Origin: Hordeum vulgare subsp. vulgare
Lineage: Eukaryota > Streptophyta > Magnoliopsida > Poales > Poaceae
DNA: 64,000 bases
Assembly (NCBI RefSeq): GCF_904849725.1
Contig: NC_058519.1
Location: 20,071,267 to 20,135,266, forward strand
Reading direction: 5' to 3'
The notes beneath the pieces were generated by a model. That model searched no databases, was not told the DNA's origin, and saw only the letters and a program-made list of their open reading frames with translations. The stretch's first letter is position 1. Every line of letters starts with the position of its first letter. A program made the position numbers and the translations under genes. Shown here in pieces: positions 45,975 to 57,289 of this stretch.

Positions 45975-46290
45975 TCGTGGGGGTCGCTTCTCCTTCTTTT
46001 TCTTGCGTGCTAGATAGAGGAAGAATCCCGACTATTGTCGTGGGGGTCGCTTCTCCTTCTTTTCCTTGTGCTAGTTATTTGTAATGCACTAGGGAAAGGA
46101 GGAGTAGCGACCGTCACCGGCGGCCGAAATATGAGAGAGGAAGAATCCCAACTGTTGTCGCGGGGATCGCTTTTCCTTCGTTCCCGTGTGCTAGACATTT
46201 TGGTGTAATGCACTCGAGAACGAATGGAGGAGCCACCATCACTGACGGTCGCAATATCAGAGGGAGTGCCCACCATATACGTGAGATGAG
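45975..46290. repeat. Diverged copies of the 145-bp CACTA repeat
   Basis: About 2.5 units with GGGGTCGCTTCTCCTTCTT, GTGCTAG and GCACTAGGGAAAGGAGGAGT, ending with CCCACCATATACGTGAGATG. They match the array at 18457-18988 but are more diverged. They lie directly upstream of the B3-like gene. Confidence 0.7.
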
Positions 46291-46381
46291 AGGTTAGGAA
46301 GGAAATACTCGACAAACCTAAAGTCAACCCGTTGCATATTGAGTAGTATTGATCTGTGTGTTGATTGGTTTTAGGAAGGAA

Positions 46382-47597
46382 ATGTCTGACGACGAAATGA
46401 AATTCGTTATGTGTGAATGCTGCGAAGATGAGTGCGGCCTGTGCGACAAGCCTTACCTAGTTGATGGTAGGCACTTCAGCATCATGCTGGAGGAGACCTT
46501 CGAAGTTGATACAGTAAGTCACAACGACAGATCTTTTTTCGTAATGAAGCATGACTTCTCCTTCTTTTGCTTCAACTTATAATTTTAATTTTTTACTAAT
46601 CTACTAGCGTATCCCCTGCCATACAAGAATTTATGTCTTGGATAAGATTGGTTTCAATACTAAAACAAGTATGAAGGTAAAGAGAGTTCACTTGAGGACC
46701 GAGCATGGTTATACTTTTGTCGTAAAATTGTACAATGCAGACACCTACTCCTATTTTGAATGCAAAAGTTGGAGAGCACTATGCAAGGCTTATGCATTTG
46801 AGCCTAATATGCTTATCACCTTTGATATTCGTCCGGAAGATGAAATTGAAGGTAATATCGATATCTGGGTCGATGTGCGGACGCCTCCAGTTCTACCATT
46901 ATGTGAGTTTATCAACCATATTTATTAAGTAATTTATATTGTTTATTTAAAAATAGTTGACAACTTATTTCCATTAACAGCTTATTTCCATTCTTCAAAA
47001 AATGTACGGAAGATGGTAGACACAACCTACTACTACAATGATGAAGCATAATTAACTTATAAGGAGAAAGATCATCTTATCGCATTTATTAATGATCTTG
47101 AGAATTACAATAGCTATTATCAAACTCCTCCACATTATGGCCAATACGTGCCACTAGTGCACGTGGTGAACTACGGTAACATCCATGGAGATTGCATGGT
47201 AAGATTTTCTACTATTACGACATCCGTGCATCTTTTGCATAAATTCTTCTAAAACTAAACTACATTTCTAACTACAAAGTTATTACTATGTTTTCAACGA
47301 AAAATCCCGAAGGATTGTGTGTCTTATCTGATGTTTCCGAGAGGTTGCGTTGATGTTATGAGCTTTTGGCCAGCATGGCCAGGTCAGCCTAAGCATCACT
47401 CATGTCCATACCGGATTTCTAAAACCGATGAAGACATGACAATCAAAGATTGAAAAAAATGTATGGTCAACCGTAGAGAGATACTTGGAAGCAACATTGT
47501 GCGTAGTCCAAGAATTGGAGACAGGATGATATCCATTCTCCATAATGGAGAGTCAGGGCCTATCTTGTCTTATGATATTGTACCTAAGAGAGGGTAG
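46382..47597 (+). pseudogene. B3-like protein gene (two B3-type domains) with two nonsense codons
   Basis: Four exons can be read: 46382-46513, 46608-46902, 46981-47198 and about 47313-47597. Exon 1 starts MSDDEMKFVMCECCEDEC, a Cys-rich start, then the first B3-like domain (RHFSIMLEETF; RIPCHTRIYVLD; FECKSWRALCKAYAF; MLITFDI). Exons 3-4 hold a second B3-like domain (SYLMFPRGCVDVMSF; VNRREILGSN; IGDRMISILHNG). Stops in frame are TAA at 47049-47051 and TGA at 47451-47453. The exon 4 acceptor also looks damaged, since CAACGA replaces an expected AG. The natural end would be TAG 47595-47597. B3 proteins bind DNA in the plant nucleus. Assignment to B3 rests on pattern, not alignment. Confidence 0.65.
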
Positions 47598-47880
47598 AGT
47601 AGGTCCTATGAGAGAGGCATATGTCCTAGGTACAATGTTTTATTATGTGCTACAATGTGTTAGAGTTGATGATGATGATGAGGAGGAGTTGTGCTTATGA
47701 CTAGTGACCAACTTGTCATATGATGTCTCATTGTCGAAAATGATGATTAAATAGTGTTGGTGGTAATGACTATGATGATTATTAGCTATAGTGTTGTTGA
47801 TGATGAGATGATGCAAGAGTTTTTATATTAATATGATGATGATGTTGATAATGATTATCATGATGATTTGTTATTATGAT

Positions 47881-48053
47881 CATGATTGATTATTATATCA
47901 TTGGGGGAAGGAAAGCGGATTAGATTCATGTGGATGGATCAAAAGTGATCAAAAGTTGAATTAGTAGGATCGTCGTCCTACTAATTCAACTTTCAATCAC
48001 TTTTGATTCAAAATTCATGTTTCTTCCTCACAATGATATAATAATTCATCATG
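47881..48053. repeat. Fold-back (hairpin) sequence of 173 bp
   Basis: Outer arms CATGATTGATTATTATATCA and its near reverse complement (ending 48053) enclose an inner stem. In that stem AAAGTTGAATTAGTAGGA (47952-47969) pairs with TCCTACTAATTCAACTTT (from 47976) across a 6-base loop. The transcript would fold into one long hairpin. Confidence 0.8.
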
Positions 48054-48360
48054 AACATAATGATATAACAACCTCTTAATTGGTATTGTATCAAAATTTG
48101 TATAACGACGTATAAATACATTAAAAATAAAAAATAATGAAAAAAAGATTACTAGTAGCGCGGGTTTACAAAAACGCTACTAATAGTTGTCTTATCAGTA
48201 GCGCTAGTATGATACACGCTACAACTATATGTCTTAGCAGTAGCGCGTCTTACACGCGCTACTGGTAAGTAATAGCTGTAGCACCTTACTAGTAGCGCGG
48301 TAACCCGCGCTACTAGTAGGCACTGAACTCGCGCTATTACTAGGTTTTTCCCCAGTAGTG

Positions 48361-48943
48361 CATCTTTGACTATATTAACTTTCAAATGGTACGAGAAAAA
48401 TGGAAATACATTTTACACGATCACCCAAGATAAAAAGAGCACCAACCAAAACAGTGGTGTCTGTTTTGATGCAGCAAACACCAATAGGCTAAATGACACA
48501 TATTATGGTTACACAGAGGAGATATGGGAACTTGACTATGGAAAAGATTTGAAGTTCCCTTTGTTTCGGTGCAAATGGTTCAATTTGAAAGGAGGCGGGG
48601 TAAAGGAAGACCCGCGGTATGGAATGACAATAGTGGATCTTAACAATCTTGGATACAGAGACGAACCATTGGTCCTAGCCAATGATGTGGCGCAGGTTTT
48701 TTGTGTGAAGGAGATGTCTACCAAACCAAGAAAAAGAAAAGATTATGAAGCAAATGCATCATACGATGAGCCAAAGCATCACATAGTTCTTTCAGGAAAA
48801 AGAAACATCATGGGAGTGGAGGACAAGAGAGACCACAAGATTATGAAAAGTCTCATGAAATTCCTCCCTTCAAAGTGAAGGCTGACCCAAGCATCCTGTT
48901 AAACGGTGAAGATTATCCATGGTTACGACGCAATAAGCAATAA
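48361..48943 (+). pseudogene. CACTA TNP2 transposase, copy 2, C-terminal part
   Basis: Continues the transposase interrupted at 44440. It carries the DUF4216-like region NGNTFYTITQDKKSTNQNSG, YYGYTEEIWELDY, FRCKWFNLKGGGV, GYRDEPLVLANDVAQVF and MSTKPRKRK. Equivalent sequence is seen at 33311-33862 (minus). The frame changes near 48830, and the terminal segment ending in TAA at 48941-48943 is in another frame. Confidence 0.85.
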
Positions 48944-48989
48944 GATTATCTAAGCTTTGATCCTACAATATCACTGATGTTACATGTCA

Positions 48990-50140
48990 AAAAATGAAAT
49001 CTCTTTGTAACCCTCTCAACTTTTTAGCACATACTATGTGTGTGAACCTTTTCAGAGTTCAATTGTAGTGCTTTTTAATTTGAGGGTCATTTAGCTCAAA
49101 AAATCATTAAATGCATGAAAAAAATAGAAAATGAAGATCCTTTGTAACAGATGAGTTTTCGTCCGAAACCGTGATACTTCCAAATAGATTGTCCAGTTTG
49201 TATACGAGTTGCATCCAGTTTTTACCGTAATCCTCTCAACTTTTTAACACATATTATGTTGCTGAAAGTATGGTACCATCGCAAGTTTCAACCTTTTCAG
49301 AGTTCATTTGTAACGCTTTTCAATTTCAAGGTCATTTAGATCAAAAAAAATCAATAAACGCATGAAAAATACAAAATGAAGTCAGAAAAGGGTTGTAAAT
49401 TGATTACGTGGCTTTAAATGGTCCATACTAAACTGATAAAAAGTCTGGAGTTAAAATAAGTTCTAGAAAATAAAATCCCTTTGTAACAGATGAGTTTTCG
49501 TCCGAAACCTTCATACTTCAAAAGAGATTGTCCAGTTTCTACACGAGGTGCACCCAGTTTTTGTCGTAACCCTATCAACTTTTTAGCACGTGCTATGTGG
49601 GTGAAATTATGATACCATGCTAAGTTTCAACATTTTCAGAGTTCATTTGCAGAGATTTTCAATTTGAGGGTCATTTAGCTCCAAAAAATCATTAAATGCA
49701 TGAAAAATAGAAAAATGAAGTCAGAAAAGGGTTGAAAATTGACTACGTGGCTTTGAATGGTGCATACTGAACGCACAAAAAGTCTGGAGTTAAAATAAGT
49801 TTTAAAAAATGAAATCCTTTTGTAAGAGATGAGTTTTCGTCCAAAATCGTGATACTTCGAAAGAGATTGTCCAGTTTGTAAACGAGGTGCATCCAGTTTT
49901 TGTCGTAACCCTCTCAACTTTTTAGCACATGCTATGTGGGTAAAATTATGATACCATGCCAAGTTTCAACCATTTCAGATTTCATTGGTAGTGCTTTTCA
50001 ATTTCAGTGTCATTTAGCTCAAAAAATCATCAAATGCATGAAAAATAGAAAATGAAGTCAGAAAAGGGTTGAAAATTGATTACATGGCTTTGAATGGTGC
50101 ATACTTATCGCACTAAAAATTCTGGAGTTAAAACATGTTA
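48990..50140. repeat. ~339-bp tandem repeats after the transposase
   Basis: The phrase CCTCTCAACTTTTTAGCACA recurs at about 49011, 49231, 49570 and 49909, giving a 339-bp period with the first unit shortened to 220 bp. Each unit includes GATGAGTTTTCGTCCRAAA and GATTGTCCAGTTT. A shortened remnant lies at the matching place in the minus element (33110-33220). Non-coding. Confidence 0.85.
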
Positions 50141-50329
50141 AAAGTAATAGCAAAAAGAATTTTCATAAAGTATCTTTTGTTAAAAACTTTAATAGCAATT
50201 TTTTTAAAAAGCCCACGTACTTAGCCAACCACGACCTCCATACGACTAGAAACCCATTTACATATGAGCCAGGATGCACACTCGCGTAGGAAGTAGGCCC
50301 AACAGGGCATATATGAAATTTAGGCATTT

Positions 50330-50560
50330 ACTGCCTGCTTCGGAGAGGAGCTCGGGACAATAGCCACAACGGGGCTTATAAACCACTGCGAGCTGCCTTC
50401 GCCACGCGAGGTCGGACTAAACTTCCACCCCGCCTCAGCCAGGATCCCAACCCTTTAGTCTTGTATCGTGGAGCCAACCGAGACTAAAGGGTCACTCGAC
50501 CCCGACGCCACCGGCAGCCACCTCCATCGACTTCGGTCGCCGCCTCCTCCCATGGTGAGT
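50330..50560 (+). promoter_or_regulatory. Internal CACTA leader with ATG followed by a splice donor
   Basis: GGGGCTTATAAACCACTGCG and CGCGAGGTCGGACT match, in orientation, the leader at 32805-33065 of the other element. A GCC/TCC-rich stretch then ends in ATG (50552-50554) followed immediately by GTGAGT, a strong donor consensus. The downstream coding exons are missing before the next element, leaving about 1.1 kb of AT-rich intron-like DNA (50561-51690) in which I see no gene. Confidence 0.45.
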
Positions 50561-51714
50561 CGTCGCCACTCCTCTCGTCTATATATGTTCATCGTCTTCG
50601 TCTGAATATGAATAGCACGGGACTCATGACAGAATCTGCCATATATGAGTTTGAGTTTTGCTTTATTTTGTTCTAAAAATACGAGTTTGAGTTTTGCCTC
50701 ATTTTGGTCCAAAGATTAATAAGAAGTTCGAGTTTTATGAACTAATGGACTTCATAAAAAACGAGTTTGAGTTTTATGACCCAGTGTTCGTTTTTTGCGA
50801 GGGAATCAAGTATTGAAATACATTTATCCTAGCGCATATGAACTTGTGCATTACATTTATCCTAGCGCTCTCACATACTTGAAAAACTAACTGATTATTT
50901 TCCTTTTGTATATGGATATTTAAAGGAATTCATCTTGCTGAAATTAAGAAGCTAATTCAAAACTGGCTTAGAAGATTGCATTTCCCAGGGCGTAACTTAA
51001 TAATAAGTAAAGCTTTATTATAGGTATCTAGAGAGGTATTTTGATTATCGGTACTTAATTTTGGAATTTGGTTTTATAGAGACAATGGAAACATGGAGCT
51101 AGGAATAAATCACCGCCCATTGTTAAGAACCTGCACAGTTATGGAAACATGAAGCTAGGAATGATATTCATTTCATTGCTGCTCAGAGAGCTTGTCCAAC
51201 ATTAAGTGTATTTCTATGTAGTGTATTTCAATGTAGTGGATGTACTGTTTCATTTTTGGTGAAAATTTTATTAAATAGTAGGACTTTAAATAGTTGTAGA
51301 AATTATTCTCGACATTAGTTTTAAGTTAATATTATTTTGATCGTAACTAGAGTTTTATAAAAGCTTTTTAGTTGATCCTTTTTGCTATTGAAGAATATTA
51401 AAAAATACTTTTTGTTAACCTAATAATGTTACATTTCCTTTTCTGTTAAGTTATTAGTGTAGTATTTTTCTTTGCTACTAAGTTTTATTTAGGGCAAAAA
51501 CTATTTTTGTTATTTACCACATATTTGCTTCCTTTTTGTATGGATCATGATTATTTCTCAAGAATGTCCATTTCTTCAATTCACTCTGCTTGCAATACTA
51601 AAAGGATAGGAATAATTCAAATTTCATAACTTGATAAATACTTATTCTAAAATCATGTTTCAAATGTCAAAATTCCATAGCTAGCGCTTACAAAGATTTC
51701 CTTGCTTATTGCGT

Positions 51715-54700
51715 CGTAACCATGGATAATCTTCATCATTTAACAGGATGACTGGGTCAGTCTTCACTGAGAAGAGAGTAATTTAATGATTTTTTTCATA
51801 ATCTTCTGACACGTGTGTCTTATCATCCACTGCCATGATGTTTTTCCCCTGAAAGAACTATGTGTCGCTTTGTCTCATCGTATGATGTATTCACTTCCTT
51901 ATCTGTTCATTTTCTCGGTTTGGTAGGCATGTCCTTCACATAGAAAACCCGCGCTGCATCATTGGCTAGGACAAATGGTTCATTTGTGTACCCAAGATTG
52001 TTGAGATTCACTATTGTCATTCCGTACTGCGGGTCTACCTGTACCCCGCCTCATGTCAAATTGACTCATTTGCACCGAAACAAATGGACCTTAAAATTAT
52101 CACGCCCATAGTCAAGTTCCGATATCTCCTTTATGTAACCATAATATGTGTCCTTTGCCCTATTGATGTTTGCTGCATCAAAGAGGATACCACTATTTTT
52201 GTTGATGCTCTTTTTATCTTGGGCGATCGTGTAAAATGTATTTCCATTTATCTCGTACCCTTAAAAAGTCAATACAGTCGAAGATGGTGTCCTAGCCAAC
52301 AAGTATAGGTCATCTCCGACAATGTTGTCCAGGACTATGTAGCGTGCACGCTAATGAGTAACAACATTGTTGCAGATACCTCCTCTGATTCTTGGACCTT
52401 GTAGATGCTTCCTTCTGGCCTAGCACGGTTACACACATAATTCTTTAAGACTCCCATAAACCTCTCAAAGGGGAACATATTGTGTAGAAAAATAAAGGAC
52501 CCGGAATGACAAACTCGTCGACTAGGTGAAATAGGACGTGCGTCATAATATTGAAGAAGGATGGTGGGAACACCAACTCAAAACTGACAAGACATTAGAC
52601 CAAATCATTTTGTAAACTTGGTAGGATTTATGGGTCGATTACCTTCTGAGAAATTGCTTTGAGAAATGCACATAGCTTCACAATGGTTAATCGAATATTT
52701 TCTGGTAGAAGCCCACATAATGCAATCGGAAGCATTTGTGCCATAATCACGTGGCAGTCATGACACTTTAGATTCTGGAATTTTTTTATGCCATATTTAT
52801 TATTCCCTTTATATTCAACGAGAAGCGAGACGAGACCTTGATACTTAGCAGTCATTCAAAAAAGATTTCCTTCTCTGCTTTGGTAAGAACGTAGTAGGCA
52901 GGACCTTGATACTATTTTGGATGCATGCCGTCTTTTTTGTTCATACTTGTTGGTCCTCCCGTGACTCCGGTGTATCTTTTGTTTTACCATACACGCTCAA
53001 GAAGCCTAGCAGGTTCACGCAAATATTCTTTGTCATGTGCATCACATCGATTGCTGAGCGGACCACTAGGTCTTTCAATAGGGTAGGTCCAAAAATATAG
53101 ATTTCTTCTTCTGCATGGGTGCGCGTCCGTGAGCATCATTCGGAACAGATTGTCCGGCAAGACTCTTTCCAAAGATTGCTTTTAAAACCTTCACCATATC
53201 AAATATAACATCACATGTACCGAGCATAGGTTTCTTCCGGTGGTGTGCCTCATCTTTGAAATGCTTGCCTTTCTTTCTTAAGGGATGCCTGCTTGGAAGA
53301 AGTCAACGATTTCCCGGGTATACATTATTCTTACATTTATCCAAATATATACTTTCAGTCTAATCTAAATAGTGTGTGCATGCATTGTATCCCTTGTTTG
53401 TATGTCGTGAAGGTTACTAAGATTAGGCCAATCATTGATGGTTACAAACAACAATACTCGTAGGTCAAATTCCTTCTGTTTGTGCTCCTCCCACACACGT
53501 ACACCTTTGATATCCCGTAGCTATAAAAGTTGTTCAACTAATGGCCTTAGGTACACATCAATGTCGTTGCCGGGTTGCTTAGGGCCTTGGATGAGCACTG
53601 ACATCATAATGAACTTTTGCTTCATGCACAACTAAGGAGGAAGGTTATAGGTACATACAGTCACATGCCAGGTGCTATGATTGCTACATCTTCTCCCCAA
53701 AAGGATTCGATCTGCACTTAAACCAAATCATAAGTTCCTTACGTCATATGACAACTCCGACCACTTTCTCTCGACTTTTTTCCACTGCGACCCATGAGCG
53801 GGTACTCTCAACATCCCGTCTTTCTTACGGTCTTGTTTGTGCCATCACAACAACTTTGCATTCTCTTTGTTTCTGAATAGACGTTTCAACCGTGATGTTT
53901 TAGGAGCATACCACATAACCTTGGCATCAACCCTCTTCCTGGGGCGATGGCCCTCAACATCACCAGGGTCATCTCGTTTGATCTTATACCGCAATGTGCC
54001 ACATACCGGGCATGCATCCAAATTCTCGTACTCCTTGCCGCGGTAGAGGATGCAGTCATTAGGGCATTCATGTATCTTCTGCACTTCTAATCCTAGAGGC
54101 AAAGACCCTTTCTTTGCTTCGAACGTACCATCAGGCAATTCGTTATCCTTTGGAAACTTCTTCTTCATTATTTTTAGTAGCTTCTCAAATCCCTCGTTAG
54201 ATAAACCATTCTCTCCTTTCCATTCCAGCAATTCCAGTGTGGTACCGAGCTTTGTGGTGCCATCTTCGCAATTTTGGTACAACCCTCTTTTGTGATCCTC
54301 TAACATGTGATCGAACTTCAACTTATCCCTTTCACTTTCGCATTCTCTATTTGCATCAACAATGACCCGGCGAAGATGGTCATCAGCGGGCACATCTGGT
54401 GCCATTTGATCTTAAGCTTCCCCCATTACAATATCACCGTATTCAGGGGACATTGGATAGTTGTCATCATCCTCTTCTTCTTCATTGTCTTCCAGCATAA
54501 CCCCTCTTTCTCCATGCTTGGTTCAACAATTATAATGGGGCATGAAATCAAACTTAAGTAGGTGGGAGTGAATGGTTTTTGACGAAGAGTAATTCAATGT
54601 ATTCTCATAGAAAACACATGGATAATACATGAAACCATTCTCACTGTTTGACTCAACCACATCGATAAAATTATGCAGGCCCGTAATATACTCGGAAGTG

Positions 54701-54732
54701 CGTCGGTCATCACACATCCATTGCCAGTTCAT
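51715..54732 (-). pseudogene. CACTA TNP2 transposase, copy 3
   Basis: Begins at ATG 54732 (MNWQWMCDDRRTSEYITG) and ends near 51715 with the same C-terminal coding phrase as the other copies. The best preserved piece (53845-54405) includes CPLGLEVQKIHECPNDCI-like sequence and DACPVCGTLRYKIKRDDPG. Another (52628-52855) has the DUF4218-like MLPIALCGLLPENIRLTIVK. Many frameshifts, stops and a gap near 52340-52400, where several hundred bases of coding sequence are missing, make it the most decayed of the four. Confidence 0.88.
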
Positions 54733-54961
54733 CTGCATAATATAATTAAGTATATCAAAAACCATTACAAAACATCATAAATAGAGAACTGACCAAATTA
54801 ATACAAATTCATCATCACATTAGAACCAAAGTACAGTAGTGATCAAATGTTATTACTGCAAAAATAAATAAATAAAGTTCATACATAGTTGATCAAACTA
54901 ACATGTGTTGAAACCAACATACAACTATGTAAAACATTTAAATGCAACAACAAATGATGTC

Positions 54962-55009
54962 AGAATCATAGACTGGACGAGAGCCGACGGGGGCGGATAT
55001 CAAAACCAT
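54962..55009 (-). pseudogene. Orphaned first exon of the CACTA coiled-coil gene
   Basis: ATG at 55009 starts MVLISAPVGSRPVYDS, nearly identical to exon 1 of the gene at 60740-60793. The coiled-coil/membrane exon has been deleted between here and 54940; the sequence jumps from CAACAACAAATG directly to this exon. Confidence 0.7.
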
Positions 55010-55739
55010 GGCACTGTATAATAACAACCAATAATATAAAAGTAAGAAAAATACACAAGTAACAAAAAATATTACAAGTAAGTTTTTTTTTTGAAAAAAA
55101 ATATAAGAACAAGAGGCTCACCATGGTGGTGCCGGCGACGAGATCGGCGCGGACGGTCGACTACGGTGAGGACAGGCACGTGGAAGACGGGACGACACCC
55201 TCAAATAAACCACACCTACACATATGCAAAGAAAGAGAAGAAATTTTAAGTGTGGCTCGTGAACTCAAGTGACATCATGCTTTCAGCCATTTCATCGAAC
55301 AACTCTTATGCATAGAAAAGAAAAATAAACTAGGACACACCTCTCACCTTGTGTGAGGAAAAAACAAAGAAGAGGGCGAGTAGGTGCAAGGATATATATA
55401 GATAAATTTGTAATCACGATTAGTGCCTAAAACCTGGACTGAAGAATAATATTTGGTCTTGGTTGGAGACATAAACCGAGACTAAAGGGTGTCGCTCCTG
55501 CCTCAACACCTTTAGTCCCAGTTGGTGTCATCTGCCGGAAGTAAATGTCCCACATCAATCGGGACTAATGATGACAGTGTCGTATGTTTGCTTTTAGCCA
55601 TTTGAACCGAAACTAATGCTAGTGTTAATCCCGGTTTGTAACGCGACCAGAACTATTGATCGATCGGGGCTAGGACAAAAACTCTGTTTTCTGCTAGTAT
55701 ATGCATGAACAGGTGCTTCATGCTTGCCCCGGCAGCCCG

Positions 55740-57064
55740 GGGACAGATGCCTGATGCCTCCGCGTCTCCGGCTGTATGCACGGCACATCTAGCTTATCCA
55801 GCCGGACAATAGGCGCCGACACGAACTTCATGGACTCCACGAGCTCTTCATCGACCTCCCCTTCGCGCGTATACGCAGAACATGCACGGCGCCTTCATGT
55901 AAGCATGCGTTTGTATATTCCATCTGATGCATGCACGCAAGGGCATCATGCACCACGTTCCACACAGATCCTGATGTTGCATCGACTCATCCGCCAATCA
56001 AGGAAGGTCGAACTTCGACACGCACGGCATCGACCCCACCGCACAGCATGGCTGCGCATAGATTGGTCTTCTGCACCGGAGCTTCTTCAGCATCTGCACC
56101 ATCTATTCTTCATCGAGCCAAACGACAAAACTGCACCAAGCGATCTTCATCGAGCCCGCACAGCGACGCCAAGTTGTACATCTACATCGATTTGCACTGC
56201 ATCAAGTCAAACTACATTAAGCCAAACCACTTCATATCGAGCCCGCACAGCGACGCGAAGTTGTACATCTACATCGATTTGCACTGCATCAAGTCAAACT
56301 ACATTAAGCCAAACCACTTCATATCGAGCCCGCACAACGACGTCAAGTTGTACATCTACATCGATTTGCACTGTATCAAGTCAAACTACATTAAACCAAA
56401 TCACTTCATCAAGCTGACTACGAGTTAAAATCTTTGTCGAGCATATCTTCGACAAGCGATATCAGCACGCACCATCCACACGCCAGACATGTGTGGAAAG
56501 AGATGCAATTCTTCATCAACTTCTCTGACACGACACGACATCGACACTTCATCACCATAGGGACGCCTTCTAGCGACACATTATAGTCTACGTGCCACTG
56601 CAATGCCATCGCTGACACTTCATCGCCAAGGTCTTCATCAACGTGATCTTCATTACCATCATCGTCAAGACACCTCCGCCACCCCGTCCACAAGATGGAC
56701 ACCTAGCGCGCTCTGGCAGATTTATTTGCTAGACGCGACCTCGACGACGGCAATGACCGCGTCACGACGACGTCATCGACTGTGTCATCTATGACGACAC
56801 AACTGCATCGACATGGCGTCACTACAGTGATGACCCTAAACGGCCACACGGTTTCGGCAAAATTGATGTGTGCTCGATGGGTTTTCTCCGGTCCTGGCAA
56901 AACCAGTGGACCCATCGTCGACGGCACCATCTGACATCCACAGGGTGCATCGTCCACGTCTGCAGCTTCATCATAGCGCATTTTTTGCCTTCGGCTTTGT
57001 GCGTCCTCATCATCCACGACGATCACACATTGACCACGACTACCTCGACCATGGCTACATCATT
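55740..57064 (+). repeat. Unclassified retroelement-like DNA with 87-bp repeats
   Basis: GC-rich DNA full of CATCGAC/TTCATC words, as in non-coding parts of some Triticeae Gypsy elements. ORFs at 55776-56417 and 55931-56428 overlap in different frames and are driven by the 87-bp array, so I do not call a gene. The block continues beyond the CACTA insertion at 61611-61900. Confidence 0.4.
56149..56409. repeat. 87-bp tandem repeat x3
   Basis: Units start with ATCGAGCCCGCACARCGACG at 56149, 56236 and 56323. They share TTGTACATCTACATCGATTT and are nearly identical. 87 bp equals 29 codons, so reading frames stay open and repeat. Confidence 0.9.
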
Positions 57065-57289
57065 CACTAGTGGAGAAAGGGGTATTAGAACCGGTTGGTA
57101 AGGGCCTTTGGACCCGGATACACATTCGGTGCTACGTATCCGGGACTAAAGGCCCCCCCCTTTAGCACCGGTCTCTTACAAACCGGTGCTAAAGGCCTCC
57201 ACGTGGGGGACGAAGAGTGCGCGCAGGCGGAGGACCTTTAGAACCGGTTGGTAACACCAACCGGTCCTAATGCTTTTTTTTTCTTTTTT

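Larger units (their letters stand above)
44440..48360 (+). mobile_element. Complete CACTA element nested in a transposase gene, TSD CAT
   Basis: The left end is CACTACTAGGGAAAAACTTA; the right end, reverse-complemented, is CACTACTGGGGAAAAACCTA. CAT flanks both sides (44437-44439 and 48361-48363). Subterminal AGCAGTAGCGC-type repeats occupy 44480-44700 and 48150-48340. At 3921 bp it lacks a transposase and carries a two-domain B3-like pseudogene (46382-47597), a polypyrimidine tract, diverged 145-bp repeats and a fold-back sequence. It belongs to the same terminal type as 17211-20607. Confidence 0.93.
41165..51690 (+). mobile_element. TNP2-type CACTA element, 3'-truncated, with nested CACTA
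   Basis: Begins CACTAGTAGAAAACAGTGAT with subterminal AGTCCCGGTTCGTGCC repeats (41200-41400). The order of parts matches the minus-strand element at 20840-37160: transposase (from 41772), tandem repeats (48990-50140), then a second leader with an ATG (50552). No CTAGTG right end is visible before the next element's transposase starts near 51695, so the right border is approximate. A complete CACTA element (44440-48360) is inserted in the transposase. Confidence 0.8.
51695..55699 (-). mobile_element. TNP2-type CACTA element, third copy
   Basis: The right (transposase-side) end reads CTGTTTTCTGCTAGTA, a CACTAGCAGAAAACAG terminus with its first base mutated. Subterminal motifs (AGTCCCAGTTGG and similar) run from 55430 to 55650. 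Upstream of the transposase, 55120-55180 holds the shared GACGAGATCGGCGCGGAC segment. At 54962-55009 the first exon of the coiled-coil gene survives without its second exon. The left end abuts the previous element without a recognisable terminus. Confidence 0.75.
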
